11,033 nucleotides of DNA from an uncultured Bdellovibrio sp. (lineage in GTDB: Bacteria > Bdellovibrionota > Bdellovibrionia > Bdellovibrionales > Bdellovibrionaceae), in contig CAMLMF010000042.1 in the NCBI GenBank assembly GCA_946480995.1, positions 1 to 11,033 on the forward strand. Direction: 5' to 3'. Below, piece after piece: positions 5,870-11,033 of the stretch (the first letter of the stretch is position 1; each line of letters begins with the position of its first letter). The position numbers and the translations under genes are program-made. Below the pieces are notes generated by a model. That model saw only the letters and a list, made by a program, of their open reading frames with translations. It was not told where the DNA came from and did not search any database.

Positions 5870-6664
5870 TTAAAACACGGCAAGATAAGAGGCAGGCTTT
5901 GCTACGATAGTCAGGTGATTTAAGGCAGGAACGATATCTACAGGCACTTTCAGTGGGGCAAAGATTTCCTGATAGCGAACGGCTTGGTTCACTTCATCCT
6001 TTTCACCACTCACGATGTGTACGACGGGCTTTGAATTCTCTAAGCGAGACAATAAGTCGTGCGGAGGACTGACGGCCTGTACGAACTGCGCACTGTATTG
6101 CAGCTTTTCTTGGCCACTGCGAAACACTTCGGCCATGTTCACCTGAAAGCCCCCGTCGTCCGTCAACGTGATCCACCCAGCATAACCAGGCACGTGCACT
6201 TTAAAATCCGGTGGCAAATACGGGGCGATAGCGACAAACTTTGCGAACTGTTGACGAATATCCGAAACGGCAATACGCAAAGCAAAGCCCCCACCCATGG
6301 AATGACCCGCTAAAGTAATTCGCGCTACAGATCTTTGGCTTTTTAAATGAATTATTAATTCTTCAAGATCGATTTCAAGTTGGTTGGCTGAAAAGATATC
6401 TGAAAGCTCGCGACTGCCACCGTGGCAGCGAAAATCAGGTGTTACCACCGTCGCCACTTTCGCTTCCGCCAAAGCGCTGGCCAGCATGCACATATAGCGA
6501 CTGTCACTGCCGACCCCGTGATACAAAATCACCAGGTCTTCCGACCACGCTGGATACAGGCGATACGACAATGTATCCCCTTGGCGAGTTTTAAAAGTCG
6601 TCAAGGGCGCCACTCGCCCCAGCGGAATTTTAAAACTCTTCAGATCCAGCCCGTCAGAACTCAT
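5870..6664 (-). CDS. Alpha/beta hydrolase, serine type
   Basis: A 264-residue cytoplasmic protein of the alpha/beta hydrolase fold. The nucleophile elbow is GHSMGG (Ser122). LYHGVGSD (47-54) supplies the HG oxyanion-hole element. Asp223 in SGEKDEV and His250 in LNHLTI complete the triad in the expected order. A segment of about 60 residues between the elbow and the acid could form a cap. No signal peptide is present. The family covers esterases, lipases and lysophospholipases; the substrate cannot be read. The ATG overlaps the TGA of the ABC-F gene as ATGA (6664-6661), so it is translated with that ATPase and probably coupled to it. Only a weak purine stretch (AAGAG) precedes the start. A joint role with the ABC-F protein is possible but not shown. 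Confidence 0.88.
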   Translation of the reverse strand: MSSDGLDLKSFKIPLGRVAPLTTFKTRQGDTLSYRLYPAWSEDLVILYHGVGSDSRYMCMLASALAEAKVATVVTPDFRCHGGSRELSDIFSANQLEIDLEELIIHLKSQRSVARITLAGHSMGGGFALRIAVSDIRQQFAKFVAIAPYLPPDFKVHVPGYAGWITLTDDGGFQVNMAEVFRSGQEKLQYSAQFVQAVSPPHDLLSRLENSKPVVHIVSGEKDEVNQAVRYQEIFAPLKVPVDIVPALNHLTIVAKPASYLAVF

Positions 6665-8295
6665 GTCGCGCTTTGCTCTTGTTGTTTTTTGTGTTGGTAG
6701 TATTCGTAGTTGCCGTCGTAAATACGGATCTGGTTGCGATCCACTTCAAACACGCGGGTTGTTACTTCACGCAAGAAGTGACGATCATGGGATACGATCA
6801 TCACAGTGCCTGGGAAGTTTTTAATCGCATCCAGCAGGACTTCACGGGACTTAATATCCAAGTGATTCGTCGGCTCATCCAGAATTAAAAGATTCACAGG
6901 TTGCGCTAAGATCGTCGCTAAAACCACGCGGGATTTTTCACCCCCCGACAAGATCGAAATCTTTTTATCTGCTTCTTCACCTGAAAATTTAAACGCGCCC
7001 AAAAGACTGCGCACAAAACCCATCCCTGCATTAGGAATGCGCGAATGCACTTCTTCAAAGATGGTCGCCTTCGGATCCAAAACGTCTAAAGAGTTTTGCG
7101 AAAAGTAACCCAGGTTAATAGACGCACCTACGGTCATTTTTCCGGCCGTTGGCTCTGCATGGCCTGCGATAATTTTTAACAGTGTCGACTTACCCGCACC
7201 GTTCACGCCCACAACCGCAATGCGGTCTAAACGTTTTACTAACGCGTTGGCACCAGCAAACACTGATTTTTCTTTGCCATCATCACGCAACCAAACTTTT
7301 GAAAGACCTTCCAGTTTCACAACTTCGTCGCCACCACGTGGTGGGACCGGCCATTCAAATTTGATCTCTGCTTCTTCTGGTGGGATTTCGATACGATCAA
7401 TTTTCTCTAATTTTTTAACTCGCGACTGAACTTGCGCCGCATGTGAGGCACGGGCCGCAAAACGCGCGATAAATTCTTCTTCTTTTGCCAGCATGTCTTC
7501 TTGACGTTTCGCTGCGGCGATCAGTTGTTCTTTGCGGATATCACGTTCGCGTTCATAGAAATCGTAATTGCCACCATAAACCGTGATCGTTTTGTTGGCG
7601 ATCTCAACGATTTTCGTAACTAAGCGATTCATAAAATCGCGATCATGGCTTGTCATCAAGATGGCGCCAGTATAATTCGAAAGCCATTCTTCAAGCCAAA
7701 CAATGGATTCAACGTCCAAGTGATTCGTCGGCTCGTCCATCAGTAAAACTTCAGGATTTAGCACCAGAATTTTCGCCAAGGCGATACGCATTTTCCAACC
7801 GCCCGAAAAACTTTCCGTCGGACGATTATAGTCTTCGGGCCCAATCCCCAAACCCGTTAAGATTTCTGCGGCACGGGATTCTAGATCGTAACCACCCAGG
7901 CGCTCAAAGTCGGCTTGCAGTTCACCATAGACTTCCAGGATTTTCATCATCTCATCCGGATCTAAATCAGGATCTGACAACTTGGTTTCACAATCTTGCA
8001 TGCGGGCTTGCATATCGCCGATATTACCCACTGAAGATTTCACTTCTTCCAAAGCCGTTTTACCGCGCATGTCTTCGATGTCTTGCGAGAAATAACCAAT
8101 CACGGTGCGATCGGATTTTGAAATCGTCCCGCCGTCGATGCCCTCTTCGCCTGTGATCACGCGAAAGATGGTGGTTTTGCCGGCGCCATTTGGACCAACA
8201 AGACCAATTTTTTCCCCCGCATTGATTTGAAACGAACCATTGCGATAGAGAATCTTATTCCCATGCTGCTTTGAAATATTTGATAAGTGAATCAT
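6661..8295 (-). CDS. ABC-F family ATPase (ribosome-associated type)
   Basis: A 544-residue soluble protein with two ABC ATPase domains and no membrane segments, the layout of ABC-F translation factors. Domain 1 has Walker A GPNGAGKT (34-41), signature SFSGGW (162-167) and Walker B LLMDEPTNHLD with catalytic Glu188. Domain 2 has Walker A GVNGAGKS (363-370), signature LSGGEKSR (449-456) and LILDEPTNHLD with Glu474. The interdomain linker (about 245-325) is charged and helical, as expected for the P-site tRNA-interacting motif, and is short, without a long antibiotic-resistance-type extension. Known members bind the ribosomal E site and rescue or tune stalled ribosomes; some protect against antibiotics. 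It is closer in feel to the Uup/YheS type than to YbiT, because both Walker B blocks read DEPTNHLD, but the subgroup is uncertain. GAGGA lies just before the ATG. Confidence 0.95.
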   Translation of the reverse strand: MIHLSNISKQHGNKILYRNGSFQINAGEKIGLVGPNGAGKTTIFRVITGEEGIDGGTISKSDRTVIGYFSQDIEDMRGKTALEEVKSSVGNIGDMQARMQDCETKLSDPDLDPDEMMKILEVYGELQADFERLGGYDLESRAAEILTGLGIGPEDYNRPTESFSGGWKMRIALAKILVLNPEVLLMDEPTNHLDVESIVWLEEWLSNYTGAILMTSHDRDFMNRLVTKIVEIANKTITVYGGNYDFYERERDIRKEQLIAAAKRQEDMLAKEEEFIARFAARASHAAQVQSRVKKLEKIDRIEIPPEEAEIKFEWPVPPRGGDEVVKLEGLSKVWLRDDGKEKSVFAGANALVKRLDRIAVVGVNGAGKSTLLKIIAGHAEPTAGKMTVGASINLGYFSQNSLDVLDPKATIFEEVHSRIPNAGMGFVRSLLGAFKFSGEEADKKISILSGGEKSRVVLATILAQPVNLLILDEPTNHLDIKSREVLLDAIKNFPGTVMIVSHDRHFLREVTTRVFEVDRNQIRIYDGNYEYYQHKKQQEQSAT

Positions 8296-8506
8296 GCATC
8301 CTCATATAGCTCGAAAAATGAAAAGTTGCGCGAAAAATTTTAAGTATTTTTGCTCAACTTCTGTGCAGATAACAAAGTGTACACAAAAATTCAAACTTTA
8401 GGGAAATTTCTCTCTCAAAACTTCTAACGAATTCAAGCACTTCGCCAAATGTACAAGTGGCTCACATGGCCCTGCTGTTGCTTTATTAAGCTCTCGGGGG
8501 CTCTCT
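8296..8506. other. Divergent intergenic region, no gene seen
   Basis: These 211 bases separate the starts of the ABC-F gene (minus) and the transglycosylase-like lipoprotein gene (plus), so both promoters should be here. The half near the ABC-F gene is AT-rich. An 8-bp palindrome GTGTACAC (8377-8384) lies near the middle. I found no promoter pair good enough to assign. The leader before 8507 is pyrimidine-rich, with CGGGGG (8495-8500) as the only ribosome-site candidate. Confidence 0.5.
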
Positions 8507-9313
8507 ATGACCGCGACACCGAACCACAAGCATGCAAAGTACAATACACTCGTTACGGCAGCATTTTCGCTCTTGGTCCTGTTAACAGGCTGTGCGAAAT
8601 CAGAACAATTCCCAGTGATCAGCCTTGATAACTCAAACCAAAGTTCAGGTGTCGCGCCCTCTGATCCTGCTCCAGAAACTCCGACGGAAGAGCCGACGGA
8701 AACTCCCGACGATGGCACACCGACCACACCGCCTGCTTACAAAATGGTCGCTCTTTCATGGGAAACAACCAAGAATCCCGAGCGCAAACTTTGGTCAGAG
8801 TATTTGCAAAATATTTTAATCAACGAGTGGAGCAGTTTATTAAACGGCGCTAGCGACATTACCAACTTCTGCCCCACTTACAACTCTCTGAACATCGATC
8901 AAAAGGCTAACGTGTGGGCGCAAATTTTTGTCGCCATCGCTAAATACGAAAGCGCTTACAGCCCCACCTCGCGCATGCAAGAAACAACCATGGGCAGCGA
9001 CCCGGTCACCAATCAGCCGGTTTATTCCGAGGGACTGTTGCAATTGTCCTATCAGGACATTCAGTGGGCCCCGTGGTGTGACTTTGATTGGGCCAAGGAC
9101 CGCAGCTTAAGCGCCACAGATCCGAGGAAAACTATTTTAGACCCCTATTTGAATCTCAATTGCGGTGTCGGCATCATGGCAAAACAGATCAAGAGCAAGG
9201 GCTCTATCGTTGTCAGTTCCGGCGTCTATTGGGCTGTGATTAAGTCTGGCGGAAAATATCAGCAAATCAGCAACATTCAGAGTATGGTAAAAGCCCTTTC
9301 TTTGTGCAAATAG
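8507..9313 (+). CDS. Lipoprotein with lytic-transglycosylase (SLT)-like domain
   Basis: A 268-residue envelope protein. A lipoprotein signal (hydrophobic 14-28, lipobox LTGC, Cys29) leads into a low-complexity linker rich in Pro, Thr and Glu (about 50-77). From about residue 135 the sequence follows the SLT muramidase pattern: AIAKYESAYSPTS with likely catalytic Glu148, then EGLLQLSYQD (175-184) equivalent to the GLMQ motif, then LNLNCGVGIMAKQI (215-228) and a final YWAVIKSGGK segment. By family, it would cleave peptidoglycan glycan strands without hydrolysis. Four cysteines (122, 191, 219, 267) lie after the linker and could form disulfides, stabilising an exported domain. The motifs are divergent and activity is not assured. 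The ATG is supported by the signal peptide. It has its own divergent promoter region; the DEAD-box gene follows after 92 bases. Confidence 0.8.
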   Translation: MTATPNHKHAKYNTLVTAAFSLLVLLTGCAKSEQFPVISLDNSNQSSGVAPSDPAPETPTEEPTETPDDGTPTTPPAYKMVALSWETTKNPERKLWSEYLQNILINEWSSLLNGASDITNFCPTYNSLNIDQKANVWAQIFVAIAKYESAYSPTSRMQETTMGSDPVTNQPVYSEGLLQLSYQDIQWAPWCDFDWAKDRSLSATDPRKTILDPYLNLNCGVGIMAKQIKSKGSIVVSSGVYWAVIKSGGKYQQISNIQSMVKALSLCK

Positions 9314-9405
9314 TACACTGTACCTAGAAAGCCAAGAAATAGAGAGCTTTTGGCCCCGACATCGTTTATCTTGGGCCCCTCTATTATCTGAAAGGTCCCT
9401 CTATA
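9314..9405. other. Short intergenic leader before the DEAD-box gene
   Basis: These 92 bases hold GAAAGG (9390-9395), ten bases before the ATG, and two copies of a CCCTCTAT-like motif (about 9378-9385 and 9398-9404). CCAAGA (9332-9337) and TCTTGG (9369-9374) could pair over a long loop. No clear promoter or terminator can be assigned. Confidence 0.4.
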
Positions 9406-11033
9406 ATGACTCCATTGACAACTGTTGATAATTTCGAAAGCTTTGGTCTTAGCGCCCCTCTTTTGGCGGCAATGCAAGACATGGGCTTCACGACTCCAAC
9501 GCCCATCCAACGCCAAGCTTTGCCTTTATTGCTCGCAGGAGCACAAGACTTCATCGGTCTTGCATCAACAGGTACAGGAAAAACGGCTGCATTTGGGATT
9601 CCACTGATCGAAGGCATTGATGCCACGATCAAAGACACACAAGCTCTTGTTATGAGCCCTACTCGCGAACTCGCGTTGCAAGTAGCAGAACAACTGACAC
9701 TTCTTGGTAAGAAAAAAGGTGTTCGCGTTGTTACTATCTACGGTGGTTCTAGCTACCGTACGCAAATCGAAGGCATCAAACGTGGCGCGCACATCATCGT
9801 AGCGACTCCAGGTCGTTTGGTGGATTTCTTAGATCAAAAAATCATCAAACTACAAAAAGTAAAAACAGTTGTACTAGATGAAGCTGACGAAATGCTTTCT
9901 ATGGGCTTCAAAGAAGACATGGAAACAATCTTAAAAGCCACTCAACCAGACGATTCTGATTCACAACGTGCTTCATGCCGTACGTGGTTGTTTTCTGCAA
10001 CGATGAGCCCTGAGGTTCGTCGCTTGTCTTCAACTTACCTTGAAAATCCAGAAACAGTGCAAGTGAACAAAGTCGGCGCTGCTGACACGATCGAACAAGT
10101 TTATTACACAGTGAAAAACGTGTACAAAACAGAAGTGATCGGTCGCTTGTTACAAACTCTTCCAGAATTCTATGGCATCATCTTCTGCCAAACGAAAATG
10201 GAAGTGGCAGAACTTGCTGACGTGTTAACACAACGTGGCTTCCCAGCAGATTCTTTGCATGGTGATAAATCACAACAAGAGCGCGAAGCGACTCTTAAAA
10301 AATTCAAAAGCAAAAACGTCAAAGTGATCGTTGCAACGGACGTTGCGGCACGTGGTTTGGATATCAAAGACCTTACTCACGTCGTGAATCACTCTTTGCC
10401 TTGGGATGCGGAATCTTACGTTCACCGTATCGGTCGTACTGGCCGTAACGGTCAAAAAGGTATCGCGATTACTTTGGTCAGCCCAGAGCAATTGACGCTT
10501 CTTCGCCGCGTGATGAACACAACCAAAGCCGTTTTGTCAAAAGGTGTTGTTCCTTCTGCAGATGAAGTGGCTGGTCTTAAAATCAAAGACGTTTTAGAGC
10601 GCGTAGGCAAAATGAATGCTGAAACTCCAGAATTACTTTTGGCTTCGGATCTTATTCAAGATTTGATTCAAGCAGGTGACATCGATTTCAAAGATCTTTC
10701 TAAAGAAGAACTTTTAGCGCGCTTTATCGTCACTTACTTCCCGAAAGTTTTCGTTAAAAAAGACATCATGCTTGATTACATGGGCGACCGTGTACCAAGA
10801 GAACTTTTGCCTCGTGACCCTAATGACAACCGCTTTTCTCGCGGCCGTTCAGAAGGTGGTTACGGCGGTGGCGGCGGAGGTCGTGGCGGTGGTTACCGTC
10901 GCAATGACCGCGGCAACGATCGCGGTGGAGACCGTGGCTATGAACGTAACAGCGATCGCAACGACGATCGTGGTGGCAGCAGTGCGGGTGGTGAACGTCC
11001 TCCGCGTCGCAGCTTCGGCAATCGCGATGATCG
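9406..11033 (+). CDS. DEAD-box ATP-dependent RNA helicase (DeaD/CsdA-like), 3' end missing
   Basis: The frame is open from ATG 9406 to the window end (542 complete codons). All helicase motifs are present in order: Q motif ending TPIQ (Gln35), motif I ASTGTGKT (53-60), PTRELA, TPGR, DEAD (158-161), SAT (196-198), IIFCQTK, ATDVAARGLD (310-319) and HRIGRTGR (340-347). It unwinds RNA duplexes with ATP; the DeaD/CsdA group acts in ribosome assembly and mRNA decay, often in the cold. After the core comes a helical region (about 375-465), then a Gly/Arg/Asp-rich tail with RGG repeats from about residue 476 that continues past the edge, typical of RNA-binding disordered tails. Codon use favours CGT, GGT and CTT more than the neighbours, suggesting high expression. 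The start is set by the position of the Q motif. Confidence 0.95.
   Translation, partial: MTPLTTVDNFESFGLSAPLLAAMQDMGFTTPTPIQRQALPLLLAGAQDFIGLASTGTGKTAAFGIPLIEGIDATIKDTQALVMSPTRELALQVAEQLTLLGKKKGVRVVTIYGGSSYRTQIEGIKRGAHIIVATPGRLVDFLDQKIIKLQKVKTVVLDEADEMLSMGFKEDMETILKATQPDDSDSQRASCRTWLFSATMSPEVRRLSSTYLENPETVQVNKVGAADTIEQVYYTVKNVYKTEVIGRLLQTLPEFYGIIFCQTKMEVAELADVLTQRGFPADSLHGDKSQQEREATLKKFKSKNVKVIVATDVAARGLDIKDLTHVVNHSLPWDAESYVHRIGRTGRNGQKGIAITLVSPEQLTLLRRVMNTTKAVLSKGVVPSADEVAGLKIKDVLERVGKMNAETPELLLASDLIQDLIQAGDIDFKDLSKEELLARFIVTYFPKVFVKKDIMLDYMGDRVPRELLPRDPNDNRFSRGRSEGGYGGGGGGRGGGYRRNDRGNDRGGDRGYERNSDRNDDRGGSSAGGERPPRRSFGNRDD

Noticed and set aside
6860..7750. Near-identical stretches of about 22 bases at about 6861-6883 and 7718-7740
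   Set aside because: Both encode the DEPTNHLD Walker B block of the two ABC domains. The match is explained by protein motif and codon choice, not by a mobile or regulatory repeat.
7650..8156. A 168-codon plus-strand open frame inside the ABC-F gene
   Set aside because: It lies fully antisense to a strongly conserved two-domain ATPase, has no recognisable motif, and its composition mirrors the complementary codons.
8398..8727. A 109-codon minus-strand frame over the transglycosylase-like gene start
   Set aside because: It is a Gly/Ser/Val-rich shadow of the Pro/Thr linker on the other strand. The plus-strand protein has a clear lipoprotein signal.
9314..9330. GTAC-ACT-GTAC symmetry after the transglycosylase-like gene
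   Set aside because: The arms are only four bases and there is no T tract; expected by chance.
9402..9420. TATAAT overlapping the helicase start codon and TTGACA just after it
   Set aside because: The order and spacing are wrong for one promoter, and transcription from the TATAAT would begin inside the coding region. Chance matches.
1..11033. Defence island, toxin-antitoxin pair, prophage, CRISPR or tRNA-linked integration site
   Set aside because: I looked on both strands and saw no matching gene families, repeat arrays, tRNA cloverleaf or integrase. The gene content is housekeeping and envelope.

Overview
The window looks like ordinary chromosomal sequence from a Gram-negative bacterium. 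The best guess is a Bdellovibrio-like member of Bdellovibrionota. That guess rests on a mix of signs: several secreted or lipid-anchored hydrolases (subtilase, thermonuclease-like, lytic-transglycosylase-like), an RGG-tailed DEAD-box helicase, small unknown membrane proteins, and moderate GC with short gaps. No marker gene proves it. I see no rRNA, tRNA, insertion sequence, integrase, CRISPR array or phage gene.

Left part, 1-1885, plus strand: the 3' two thirds or so of a subtilisin-like (S8) protease, a staphylococcal-nuclease-fold lipoprotein, and an HD-domain phosphohydrolase. They are tightly spaced (45 and 6 bases) and probably share a transcript.

Middle part, 1934-8295, almost all minus strand. 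A MarR-family regulator faces the first group tail to tail and has a clear promoter with a palindromic operator candidate. Behind it lies a translationally coupled rRNA-modification pair: rlmE (23S rRNA 2'-O-methyltransferase), whose stop overlaps the start of an RluA-family pseudouridine synthase. That pair ends in an 11-bp hairpin that overlaps the last codons. A divergent 63-residue membrane protein on the plus strand has its own good promoter and ends by overlapping the stop codon of a UMF1/Atg22-like MFS transporter, which follows an 81-residue two-span membrane protein. Next is an ABC-F ATPase whose stop codon overlaps the start of an alpha/beta hydrolase.

Right part, 8296-11033, plus strand: a lipoprotein with a lytic-transglycosylase-like domain, then a DEAD-box RNA helicase that runs off the window inside a glycine/arginine-rich tail.

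Three functional themes stand out. One is ribosome and RNA maintenance (RlmE, RluA-type synthase, ABC-F, DEAD-box helicase). The second is envelope or extracellular hydrolysis (protease, nuclease, transglycosylase-like protein). The third is membrane transport with small companion proteins. I do not see a convincing new multi-gene system. The most testable unusual signals are the MarR operator, the hairpin inside the end of the pseudouridine synthase gene, a 20-base palindrome at 5769-5788, and the two unassigned small membrane proteins around the transporter. For three minus-strand genes the longest frame begins at TTG; I chose internal ATG starts and explain why in each entry.
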